Numbered from the stretch's first letter, positions 1-6,223 are shown. The stretch: 6,538 nucleotides of DNA from Ruminococcus flavefaciens (GCA_902796705.1 CADBQF010000023.1:1-6538); one strand, 5' to 3'. A program made the numbers and translations. Notes: a model not told the origin generated them from the sequence alone.

Positions 1-480
1 CGGACAGTAGTTTACAGAAGTCTTGTCACGGAAAACGAGTCCCTTCTCGAACATTTTGAGGAATATCCACTGTGTCCACTTGTAGTATTTCTCGTCGGTC
101 GTATCAACAACTCTTGACCAGTCGAATGAGAAACCTACAGTTTTGAGCTGACCTGTGAATTTCTCGATATTTCTGTCGGTAACGAGGCGGGGGTGGATAT
201 TTTCCTTGATAGCTGTATTCTCAGTCGGAAGACCGTAAGCATCGAAGCCTATCGGGAAGAGTACATTGTAGCCTTCCATTCTTCTCTTTCTGGAAACTAC
301 CTCCAGACCGGAATAAGCCTTGATATGTCCTACGTGCATACCATGTCCTGACGGATACGGAAACTCTACGAGAGCATAGAATTTCTTTTTGGAGTGGTCG
401 TCAGATGCCTTGAACGAATCATGCTCGTCCCAGAACTTCTGCCATTTTGGTTCAACTGACTTGAAGTCATACCTGCTCAT
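1..480 (-). CDS. leuS: Leucine--tRNA ligase, N-terminal part (cut by window edge)
   Basis: Class Ia aminoacyl-tRNA synthetase that charges tRNA-Leu with leucine in the cytoplasm. Only the first 160 codons are present; the family is usually above 800 residues, so the editing domain, KMSKS loop and anticodon-binding domain lie beyond base 1. Visible landmarks are FPYPSG (residues 40-45), the ATP-binding HIGH-type motif as HVGH (49-52), the Rossmann-fold segment [10 protein letters not shown] (79-88), DWSR (120-123) and a terminal NYCP (157-160) matching the NWCP seen in other LeuRS proteins. The ATG at 478-480 is preceded by AAAAGGA (490-496) with a 9-nt spacer. The gap to rsfS is 29 nt, too short for the T-box leader that often precedes Firmicute leuS, so expression presumably depends on the operon. 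The residues after HVGH (IKAYSG) differ from the more common P.GY form, but the surrounding motifs make LeuRS clearly the best call. Confidence 0.93.
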   Translation of the reverse strand, partial: MSRYDFKSVEPKWQKFWDEHDSFKASDDHSKKKFYALVEFPYPSGHGMHVGHIKAYSGLEVVSRKRRMEGYNVLFPIGFDAYGLPTENTAIKENIHPRLVTDRNIEKFTGQLKTVGFSFDWSRVVDTTDEKYYKWTQWIFLKMFEKGLVFRDKTSVNYCP

Positions 481-509
481 ATTTATCATTCCTTTTTATA
501 ATATTATCA

Positions 510-866
510 TTACTTGGTGATAAGTCCGCTGATGTCAAAAGGTTCACCGTCAGCCCAGAGTGCTTCGAGATTGTAGAAAGATCTCGACTCCTTGTAGAAG
601 ACATGAACGATGATATCGCCGTAGTCAAGGATTATCCATGTGTTGCCCGTATCGGCTTCACGGCGTTCAGGCTCGATGCCTCTCTGTGAGAGCTGGAACT
701 CAACTTCATCAGCGAGTGATCTTGTCTGCGTATTGCTCTGACCGTTTACGATAACGAAATAGTCTGCGAGAATAGTGAGGTCACGCACTTTGAGTGCCTG
801 GATATCCTCGCCTTTCTTCTGGTCAAGTGTCTTTATGATAAGTTCGAGTTTTTCCTGTTCAGTCAT
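510..866 (-). CDS. rsfS: Ribosomal silencing factor RsfS (YbeB/Iojap family)
   Basis: A 118-residue cytoplasmic protein of the RsfS/YbeB/Iojap family. Family members bind ribosomal protein uL14 on the large subunit and block subunit joining, which reduces translation when nutrients are scarce. The length is typical. Recognisable conserved stretches are the N-terminal helix region with DQKKGEDI and LKVRDLT, the strand ADYFVIVNGQS (35-45), and the signature WIILDYGDIIVHVF followed by YNLEALW in the C-terminal half. The ATG at 864-866 has AGAAGG (875-880) 8 nt upstream. It follows the LCP gene by 27 nt and precedes leuS by 29 nt. In Bacillus the orthologue (yqeL) lies next to yqeK; here the LCP gene sits between them. 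Identification is by motif recognition and synteny, and both agree. Confidence 0.95.
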   Translation of the reverse strand: MTEQEKLELIIKTLDQKKGEDIQALKVRDLTILADYFVIVNGQSNTQTRSLADEVEFQLSQRGIEPERREADTGNTWIILDYGDIIVHVFYKESRSFYNLEALWADGEPFDISGLITK

Positions 867-893
867 ATACTGTACCTTCTTTCTTTATCAGCA

Positions 894-1022
894 TCAATAT
901 TCATAATCCTGCGAATAGTCATAGCCGTAGTCATAATCATAGCTGTAATCATTGCTGTAGTCGTTATAATCCTCCTGATAGCCTTCACCGTAATCATAAT
1001 TATAATCATACTCATACGTATA
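894..1022 (-). repeat. Tyr/Asp-rich coding tract at the 3' end of the LCP gene
   Basis: Codes for residues 594-635 of the LCP protein, 17 of which are Tyr, alternating mostly with Asp, Glu, Asn, Gly and Ser. Both TAT and TAC codons are used and the DNA is only loosely repetitive, unlike the ftsY tract. The segment is predicted to lie outside the membrane. Confidence 0.85.
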
Positions 1023-2801
1023 CTCTTCGGTCGGAGGTTCGGTCGGGATCGTATCCTTTACATCGGCAGAGCTATCTGCTGTTTCATTGACGGGAGTGCT
1101 TTCTTCTGCGGCGATGCTGCTCTTTACCTCGCTGAGAAGTATGCCTGTCTCGTCATAAACAGTCGTATGGCGTTCTCTGCTGTACTCCTTTATAACGGAA
1201 TCCTCTGCGTTGAGAGCCTCCTGATGCGGGCGGTAATACTTGTTTATCATAGTAAGGCAGGCATCTCTGTGGACGGCATAGACATCATATGAAACGCCGT
1301 CATCGTCCGTGAATTTTCCCGGTTCGCCTGCGATCATATCGACTCTCATATTTTCAGCCGGGACAGTCGATGCGTATTTTACAAGGATATTGATGTCTTT
1401 CAGGCTCATATTCGTAAGGATATATTCCTTGTCGCATATCTCCTTGATAACGTCTTCGGTATCATCTCCAAGCTGTGAGAGCCTGTTCATGAAAGCAGCC
1501 ATGAATATCCTCTGGGCGGCAGTTCTTCCGTAAAGATCTCCGTCCTCGTCGGGATTGAGATGCAGGAACCATTCTGCCTGCTTGTCGGTTATAGTCGTCT
1601 CACCGGAGCGGATAACTTTTCCCTTGCCGAATGAAAGCTCCTCTTCAAATGTGAACGGCAGACCGCCGAGCAGTTTTGTAAGATTGTCTATATCACCGTA
1701 ATAAGAGGTGACATACGAATCTATCGGTATGCCGAAATTCTGCTCTATAGCTTCCGCAACACGCTTTGCCGGAGGGTTCACGTCCGGTTTTCCGTTCTTG
1801 TAGATCGAACCGAAAGTTCCCGACGGATATGCTGTATGGTCAGGGAGATATGTATTCTCCGGGATCTGGAGGATATTGAGCTTTCCGTTCTCAGTATCGA
1901 ACTGGAACACCCATATCACGTCTGTCATTTCCTCTTCTCTGTCGAAGCCGAGGAAAAGGACTGTGTACTGTCCCTGAACGCTTCCCTGAAGTGACGAGAT
2001 GCCCGGATCTTCCGGCTTTACAACACCGGCACTGAGAGCAACGTCCGGATTCTCCCTTTCCGGGATACCGGCATATACGAGCGGCTGGCGGTTCTTTATG
2101 AATTTCACGAGCGACATCTGTTCGTCAACGCTGTTATCGAACATTATCGGCATTGTGAATACCATAGCCGCCGACAGAAGCACAGTAAAGGCCACCGCAC
2201 CTATCTTCAGCGGAAGATCAGCCTGTCTGCCGCTTTTCTTCGGCTCTCTTCTGCGGTCATTCTTTTTTAGTTCCTTGTACTGCTCAGGGGTATTGAGTTC
2301 CTTTGCAGCATTGACTCTCACGTCCTCAGTCCTGCTGCGACGGAAGAAAGATCTCTTCTTCTTTGTATCAGGACTTTTTCTTATATTGACTACCCGGCTC
2401 GTGTAGCCGTCCACGTCCGGATCGTCGATACCGTATTTACCCTTGTACACCTGGTGTATTCCCTCCCCGGAAATATCATTATCCTCATCAGAGCTGCTGT
2501 ATTTTCCCTGATAAACGGGCATGGCAGGCTCTGCTTCATATTTTGCCTCATAGGGCAGTTTATCTCCGGCAGGTTCATTCAGATAGGGACGGTAGACAGG
2601 TTCTCCGGCAGAAGAAGTATCCGGCGGAGGCAGAGCTTCATATTTTCCTTTATAGTCGCTGTCATCAGCGAGCGTACTGCCTGAACCGCTCTCATGTCTT
2701 CCGGAGTAGCGTCTGCTTTTCAAAGCTCCTGTCCTGACCAGTCTTTTTCTTGGTCTGTTTCCCTTATCCTGACCTGCACTGCTAATATCGTTTTGTCTCA
2801 T
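894..2801 (-). CDS. LytR-CpsA-Psr (LCP) family membrane protein with YxxKY repeats and Tyr/Asp-rich tail
   Basis: A 635-residue single-pass membrane protein. Residues 1-195 form a charged, low-complexity cytoplasmic region with four Y-x-x-K-Y repeats (50-54, 84-88, 97-101, 119-123), ending in a Lys/Arg-rich stretch. One membrane helix spans about 198-221, with no lipobox. The outside part contains a divergent LCP domain (about 279-440): a strand with LFLGFD (282-287), TD at 293-294, QIPENTY (312-318) where the family has IPRDT, FGIPID (356-361), LLGGLPF (377-383) and GDLYGR...QR (421-431). LCP enzymes transfer lipid-linked wall polymers such as teichoic acid or capsule to peptidoglycan. Here arginines expected in IPRDT and in the R-x-R segment appear as E315, H414 and N416, so catalysis is doubtful. 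Residues 594-635 hold 17 tyrosines with Asp/Glu and no Lys/Arg. The ATG at 2799-2801 follows GAGGGA (2806-2811). Many annotations call such proteins 'transcriptional regulators', which this structure does not support. Confidence 0.78.
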   Translation of the reverse strand: MRQNDISSAGQDKGNRPRKRLVRTGALKSRRYSGRHESGSGSTLADDSDYKGKYEALPPPDTSSAGEPVYRPYLNEPAGDKLPYEAKYEAEPAMPVYQGKYSSSDEDNDISGEGIHQVYKGKYGIDDPDVDGYTSRVVNIRKSPDTKKKRSFFRRSRTEDVRVNAAKELNTPEQYKELKKNDRRREPKKSGRQADLPLKIGAVAFTVLLSAAMVFTMPIMFDNSVDEQMSLVKFIKNRQPLVYAGIPERENPDVALSAGVVKPEDPGISSLQGSVQGQYTVLFLGFDREEEMTDVIWVFQFDTENGKLNILQIPENTYLPDHTAYPSGTFGSIYKNGKPDVNPPAKRVAEAIEQNFGIPIDSYVTSYYGDIDNLTKLLGGLPFTFEEELSFGKGKVIRSGETTITDKQAEWFLHLNPDEDGDLYGRTAAQRIFMAAFMNRLSQLGDDTEDVIKEICDKEYILTNMSLKDINILVKYASTVPAENMRVDMIAGEPGKFTDDDGVSYDVYAVHRDACLTMINKYYRPHQEALNAEDSVIKEYSRERHTTVYDETGILLSEVKSSIAAEESTPVNETADSSADVKDTIPTEPPTEEYTYEYDYNYDYGEGYQEDYNDYSNDYSYDYDYGYDYSQDYEY

Positions 2802-2825
2802 CAGTTCCCTCTTTTCAGGGCATAC

Positions 2826-3425
2826 TCACTTTTTTGCCTTTTCTGTCTTCTGTAATCTTGTATAGAAATTATATCCCTCTGCGGTGCAGATCGGTACGAG
2901 TCCGCCTTTTTTCACCACAGATCTCACTGAAAAGGCGAAAGCCTCTTTCATAGCTTCATTGAGGTCAGAATATGCCAGCTTTCTCATTCTGTCAACATCT
3001 TTGTAATCTCTCTCGGCAGATATAAGGTCTCCGAGATAAACTATCTCTTCGAGCCTTGTCATACCTGCTCTTCCGACTGTGTGGAATCTTATAGAGTTCA
3101 GTATATCTATATCTCCCACACCGAAATGTTTTTTAACAAAATACGCACCGGCGACAGCGTGCCAGAGCGAACGTGTATCGAGTTCCTCCCGGCATACTGC
3201 AAAGCCGCTTTCGAGAACGAGCGACTTCTGCACTTCGTCGGGCATCTCCTTGCATATATCATGGAGCAGTCCGGCGAAGTATGCCTTATCAGGATCTTCA
3301 CCGTATTTCTCAGCGAGTTTTCTGCACTCATCTGCAACGTTGAGCGAATGGATATATCTTTTCTGTGAAAGGTTATCCTTGAGATATTTCTTTTTGTCAT
3401 CTGTATCGTAAAGCAAATCATTCAC
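2826..3425 (-). CDS. yqeK: YqeK-type HD-domain phosphohydrolase (symmetrical Ap4A hydrolase)
   Basis: An HD-superfamily metal-dependent hydrolase of the YqeK family. Characterised members cleave diadenosine tetraphosphate (Ap4A) symmetrically to two ADP. Probable metal-site residues are H26 (RYIHS), H55-D56 (LLHDICKE), H89, H115 (RFHTVGRAGM) and D133 (YLGDLISAERD), matching the family pattern. The length of 199 residues is normal. The longest reading starts at GTG (3423-3425), 1 nt after the nadD stop. That GTG lies inside a strong Shine-Dalgarno sequence, GAGGTGA (3422-3428), whose natural target 5 nt on is the in-frame TTG at 3414-3416 (codon 4). The true protein may therefore be 196 residues long; the homology does not decide. 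Pairing of nadD with yqeK is conserved in Firmicutes. The stop lies 24 nt before the LCP gene's ATG. Confidence 0.92.
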   Translation of the reverse strand: MNDLLYDTDDKKKYLKDNLSQKRYIHSLNVADECRKLAEKYGEDPDKAYFAGLLHDICKEMPDEVQKSLVLESGFAVCREELDTRSLWHAVAGAYFVKKHFGVGDIDILNSIRFHTVGRAGMTRLEEIVYLGDLISAERDYKDVDRMRKLAYSDLNEAMKEAFAFSVRSVVKKGGLVPICTAEGYNFYTRLQKTEKAKK

Positions 3426-3428
3426 CTC
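3422..3428 (-). promoter_or_regulatory. Shine-Dalgarno sequence of yqeK overlapping the nadD stop
   Basis: GAGGTGA on the minus strand is a 7-nt match to the anti-Shine-Dalgarno complement. It overlaps the nadD TGA stop (3427-3429). It sits 5 nt before an in-frame TTG (3414-3416) and covers the upstream GTG candidate, which has no ribosome-binding site of its own. This favours TTG initiation, with translation coupled to termination of nadD. It is an inference from spacing only. Confidence 0.6.
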
Positions 3429-4020
3429 ATCTGTATAATCCGTTCGACTTTATATATTTTACTACATTTTCGTCAAGATAGCAAGTATCAAATACATTTT
3501 CACGGATATTTCTTCTTATCTCAGATGAAGATATCTCAACTGCGTCTGTGCTGCAAATGATTATCCTGCCGGGATAGTTCAGTTCTTCAGCCTTTTTTTC
3601 GAGCTGCCGGATATCTCCGTCCTGACGTGATACAACGGCGAGGACAGCTTCTTCGAGGATACGATCATAGCTTCTCCACTTGTCGAACATGAGCAGCATA
3701 TCGCTCCCCACGAGCAGGTAAAGCTCGTCACCGGGGAACTTTCTGCGGAAATGCTCTATCGTATAAATGGTATAGCTGACTCTGTCCGAACGAAGCTCAT
3801 AGTCGCTCACTTCAAATCTCTCGTCGCTGCGGCACACTATCTCAAGCATGGCGAGCCTGTCTTTTTCGGGTACATACTCCGCAGTAGAACGGTGCGGCGA
3901 TATCTTCGACGGTATGAAATAGACCTTGTCAAGTCCGAGTTTTGCGGCTGCTTCTGATGCTAAATGGACGTGTCCCTTATGGACGGGATTGAAGCTTCCT
4001 CCGTAAATACCGATCTTCAT
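3427..4020 (-). CDS. nadD: Nicotinate-nucleotide adenylyltransferase
   Basis: Transfers AMP from ATP to nicotinate mononucleotide, giving deamido-NAD, a step shared by de novo NAD synthesis and nicotinic-acid salvage. The 197-residue protein shows GGSFNPVHKGH (7-17) with the H-x-G-H nucleotidyltransferase motif (H14, H17). It also has SPHR (41-44) in the substrate loop, VSYTIYTI (81-88), LLVGSDML (102-109) followed by KW (114-115), and the closing ISSSEIR (163-169), which corresponds to the ISSTxIR motif. All core elements are intact and the length is typical. The ATG at 4018-4020 shares its A with the yhbY stop (TAATG), and GAAGG lies 7 nt upstream inside yhbY, indicating coupled translation. 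The downstream yqeK gene begins 1 nt after the stop. Confidence 0.96.
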   Translation of the reverse strand: MKIGIYGGSFNPVHKGHVHLASEAAAKLGLDKVYFIPSKISPHRSTAEYVPEKDRLAMLEIVCRSDERFEVSDYELRSDRVSYTIYTIEHFRRKFPGDELYLLVGSDMLLMFDKWRSYDRILEEAVLAVVSRQDGDIRQLEKKAEELNYPGRIIICSTDAVEISSSEIRRNIRENVFDTCYLDENVVKYIKSNGLYR

Positions 4021-4322
4021 TATTTTGCCTTCGGTATGCCTTCTATCACAGGATCCTTCTCATTTTTCTTAAAGAGGACGAATCTGCTTCCTATGACCTG
4101 AACGACATCTGCACCGGTAGCATCTGCGATGGAATCAGCCGCCTCTCTTGCGGTATATCCTGAATTTTCAAGGACTCTGAGCTTTATAAGCTCTCTTTTG
4201 CGGAGTGCCTCACCGATATCCCTGCACATAGCTTCGGTGACTCCTCCCTTTCCTATCTGGAATATGGTATCATATGTTGAAGCTATACCTCTGAGGTAAG
4301 CCCGCTGTTTACTTGTCAGCAT
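4020..4322 (-). CDS. yhbY: YhbY family RNA-binding protein (CRM domain), ribosome assembly
   Basis: A 100-residue single-domain protein of the CRS1-YhbY (CRM) family, whose bacterial members associate with pre-50S ribosomal particles. It opens with LTSKQRAYLRGIA and carries the CRM GxxG-type loop IGKGG (23-27). It continues with the region RKRELIKLRVLENS (41-54) and ends with the strand VVQVIGSRFVLFKK (73-86), as is usual for the family. I start at ATG 4320-4322, not at in-frame codons further upstream inside rdgB, because residue 1 then matches the start typical of family members. GAGG at 4326-4329 is only 3 nt from this ATG and AAAGGAA (4334-4340) is 11 nt away, so neither has ideal spacing. 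The gene overlaps rdgB by 14 nt and nadD by 1 nt. In Bacillus the orthologue is yqeI, also just ahead of nadD. Confidence 0.94.
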   Translation of the reverse strand: MLTSKQRAYLRGIASTYDTIFQIGKGGVTEAMCRDIGEALRKRELIKLRVLENSGYTAREAADSIADATGADVVQVIGSRFVLFKKNEKDPVIEGIPKAK

Positions 4323-4905
4323 TCTCCTCACTGTTCCTTTCTTTGAGATATTCGTACAGATCACGAAGAGCTGCACCTCTGTGGCTGATGCTGTTCTTTT
4401 CGTCCTCGGACATCTCTGCAAGAGTCCTGCCCTCGTACATGAATACCGGATCATAGCCGAAGCCGTTTTCACCTTTCTGCTCAAAGCCTATGCTTCCCTC
4501 GCATTTTCCGCTGAAAACGATGCAGGCATTTTTATCCATGTAAACTATAACGCACTGGAAATATGCACTTCTGCTGCCCTCCGGGATATCTTTCATATCC
4601 TCAAGGAGACCAGCACACTCCTCATGTTCCGGATAAGTGCGTGCAGAATGGACACCCGGTCTGCCTCCGAGAGCTTCAACGCAGAGTCCGCTGTCGTCGG
4701 CAATGACAGGAAGGTCTGTCAGTTCAAGGACAGCCTGTGCCTTTATCGTGGCATTCTCCTCAAAAGTCTCGCCCGTTTCGTCGGGATCAACATCTATACC
4801 GGCATCGGACAGAGAGATCACTTCTATGCCGAGCGGTGAGAGGATATCTCTCGTTTCACGGAGCTTATTCTTGTTGTTGGTAGCCATTATGATCTTATTT
4901 ATCAT
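4309..4905 (-). CDS. rdgB: XTP/dITP diphosphatase (non-canonical purine NTP pyrophosphatase, RdgB/HAM1 family)
   Basis: Hydrolyses dITP, ITP and XTP to the monophosphate plus pyrophosphate, keeping deaminated purines out of DNA and RNA. The 198-residue protein has every family signature: ATNNKNK (8-14), ETGETFEENA.IKA (43-56), PVIADDSGL (66-74) with the metal-binding acidic pair D70-D71, PGVHSAR (83-89), GENGFGYDP (145-153), AE.S..EKN (163-171) and SHR (174-176). The start at ATG 4903-4905 is chosen because AAAGGA lies 8 nt upstream (4914-4919) and the length equals the usual one. Reading further upstream would only extend into ftsY. It overlaps the end of ftsY by 11 nt and the start of yhbY by 14 nt, suggesting translational coupling on both sides. 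In many genomes rdgB lies elsewhere (for example near rph or racE in Bacillus). Confidence 0.96.
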   Translation of the reverse strand: MINKIIMATNNKNKLRETRDILSPLGIEVISLSDAGIDVDPDETGETFEENATIKAQAVLELTDLPVIADDSGLCVEALGGRPGVHSARTYPEHEECAGLLEDMKDIPEGSRSAYFQCVIVYMDKNACIVFSGKCEGSIGFEQKGENGFGYDPVFMYEGRTLAEMSEDEKNSISHRGAALRDLYEYLKERNSEENADK

Positions 4906-6223
4906 CTTTTTTGTCCTTTCTGCCAAAGAGTCTGCTGAAGAAGCCTCTCTTCTTGGGCTTTTCCGGCTCAGGCTCAGGTTCAGGCTCATTATCTTCTTCT
5001 ACGCTGTCTTTCTCATCGTCGTCTTCATCTTTATCGTCATCATCTTCGTCATCATCATTGTCGTCGTCATCTTCATCGTCATCGTCTTCATCGTCATCGT
5101 CTTCATCGTCATCTTCTTCGTCTTCATCTTCATTGTCGTCTTCTTCGTCAGCTTCATCGTCGCCTTCGTCGTCTTCGTCAGCTTCTTCATCTTCGTCGTC
5201 TTCATCTTCGTCCTTGTCAGATGCTTCGTCTTCGTCATACTCGTCCTCTGCATCTTCTTCGAGTTCTTCTGTATCTTCCTCTTCCTCATCTTCGTCCTCA
5301 TCGGATTCAAATGATGCGTCTTCAAAGAGTGCTGCAACGAATGTACGGCTGTCGAACGGCTGAAGATCGTCTATCTTCTCTCCGACTCCGACAAGCTTTA
5401 CAGGTATGCCGAGTTCGTTCTTTATCGATATTACGATACCGCCCTTTGCTGTACCGTCGAGCTTTGTGAGAACTATGCCTGTGATAGGTGCTGTCTCACT
5501 GAAAAGCTTCGCCTGACTTACGGCATTCTGTCCTGTGGTTGCATCAAGCACGAGAAGTATCTCTCTTGATGAATCGCCTGCCTTGTTGTCGATGATACGG
5601 TTTATCTTTTTGAGCTCCTCCATGAGGTTCTTCTTGTTGTGGAGTCTTCCTGCTGTGTCGATTATAACGACATCGCAGCCTCTTGCCTGAGCCGCATCGA
5701 GTGCATCGTATACAACAGCACCCGGATCAGAACCCTCTGTGTGCTTTACGATATCCACACCTGCACGCTGAGTCCATACTTCGAGCTGATCTATAGCCGC
5801 AGCACGGAACGTATCTGCTGCTGCAACGAGTACCTTTTTGCCCTCGTTCTTGAACTGATAGCAGAGCTTTCCGATAGTCGTTGTCTTGCCTGCTCCGTTT
5901 ACGCCTATGACCATGATAACAGCCGGAGATACAGTAAGATCGAGTCCGGTATCATCGCCCATTATCTCGCCTATGACTTCATGGATAAGCTCCATGATCT
6001 GCTTAGGATCGGTTATTCCCCTCTCCTTTATCTTGGTGCGGATACGGCTGCATATCTCCATAGAAGTCTCAACGCCGATATCGCTCATTATCATAGTTTC
6101 TTCGAGCTGTTCAAAAAGCTCCTCATCTATCTTGGTGAAAGAATTAAGTATCCTCTGCAATCTTCCTAAAAGAGAATCCTTCGTCTTGCGGAGTCCCTCA
6201 GCAATTTTTGAAAATATACTCAT
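4895..6223 (-). CDS. ftsY: Signal recognition particle receptor FtsY with acidic C-terminal extension
   Basis: GTPase that docks SRP-ribosome complexes at the membrane for co-translational protein insertion. The 442-residue protein starts with an amphipathic stretch (MSIFSKIAEGLRK), then the helical N domain (about 20-95) and the G domain. The GTPase motifs are GVNGAGKTTTIGK (107-119), DTFRAAA (137-143), DTAGR (189-193), TKLDG (253-257) and GVGEKIDDL (279-287). The NG core ends near ALFED (298-302), where most Firmicute FtsY proteins stop. Here about 140 residues follow: 306-420 hold 93 Asp/Glu and only three Lys, then an EP run, then KKRGFFSRLFGRKDKK (424-439). In E. coli an acidic A domain and a nearly identical KKRGFFS patch are N-terminal. 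The ATG at 6221-6223 has a strong CCGGAGGT Shine-Dalgarno 4 nt upstream. smc lies 18 nt upstream and rdgB overlaps the 3' end by 11 nt. Confidence 0.97.
   Translation of the reverse strand: MSIFSKIAEGLRKTKDSLLGRLQRILNSFTKIDEELFEQLEETMIMSDIGVETSMEICSRIRTKIKERGITDPKQIMELIHEVIGEIMGDDTGLDLTVSPAVIMVIGVNGAGKTTTIGKLCYQFKNEGKKVLVAAADTFRAAAIDQLEVWTQRAGVDIVKHTEGSDPGAVVYDALDAAQARGCDVVIIDTAGRLHNKKNLMEELKKINRIIDNKAGDSSREILLVLDATTGQNAVSQAKLFSETAPITGIVLTKLDGTAKGGIVISIKNELGIPVKLVGVGEKIDDLQPFDSRTFVAALFEDASFESDEDEDEEEEDTEELEEDAEDEYDEDEASDKDEDEDDEDEEADEDDEGDDEADEEDDNEDEDEEDDDEDDDDEDDDDEDDDDNDDDEDDDDKDEDDDEKDSVEEDNEPEPEPEPEKPKKRGFFSRLFGRKDKKDDK
4914..4919 (-). promoter_or_regulatory. Ribosome-binding site fixing the rdgB start
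   Basis: AAAGGA on the minus strand lies 8 nt before ATG 4903-4905, inside the last codons of ftsY. It supports this start over the second in-frame ATG at 4885-4887, which would remove the first strand of the fold. Confidence 0.75.
4964..5308 (-). repeat. Low-complexity Asp/Glu-coding tract in ftsY
   Basis: This tract encodes FtsY residues 306-420, of which 93 of 115 are Asp or Glu. On the plus strand it is built almost entirely of tcN/ttc triplets (tca, tcg, tct, ttc). The reading frame is open throughout and joins recognisable sequence on both sides, so it is a genuine coding repeat. Opposite-strand frames give only poly-Ser or hydrophobic shadow proteins. Confidence 0.9.
5072..5116. repeat. 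Three tandem 15-bp units within the acidic tract
   Basis: The unit ttcatcgtcatcgtc occurs twice in perfect tandem (5072-5086, 5087-5101), followed by a third copy with one mismatch (5102-5116). Each unit codes for five acidic residues on the minus strand, so gain or loss of a unit keeps the frame. This suggests the tail grows or shrinks by slippage. Confidence 0.85.

Noticed and set aside
533..538. TTGACA (perfect -35 box) on the minus strand inside rsfS, upstream of leuS
   Set aside because: At 17 nt spacing the -10 position reads AAGTAA. The better AT-rich hexamers lie 20-24 nt away, so a separate leuS promoter is not supported.
1999..2406. Plus-strand 135-codon open frame opposite the LCP gene
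   Set aside because: It is a shadow of the LCP gene's codons, with no family resemblance. The other plus-strand frames opposite yqeK, nadD, rdgB and ftsY are rejected for the same reason.
2807..2820. Small inverted repeat CCCT-6 nt-AGGG overlapping the Shine-Dalgarno site of the LCP gene
   Set aside because: A 4-bp stem is too short to claim as a regulatory hairpin or terminator, and no U-tract follows.
4320..4484. Longer in-frame start for yhbY inside rdgB
   Set aside because: The added 54 residues are rdgB read in another frame, unlike any YhbY N-terminus. The ATG at 4320-4322 gives the normal family length.
4637..5314. Plus-strand open frame with a long Phe/Ile/Val-rich 'membrane' segment
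   Set aside because: The hydrophobic run arises from reading the acidic-codon tract antisense in another frame (atc, gtc, ttc). It is not a real membrane protein.
4911..5363. Plus-strand open frame encoding an almost pure poly-serine protein
   Set aside because: It is the antisense of the Asp/Glu tract of ftsY; the triplet composition keeps all frames open. It has no ribosome-binding site or recognisable domain.
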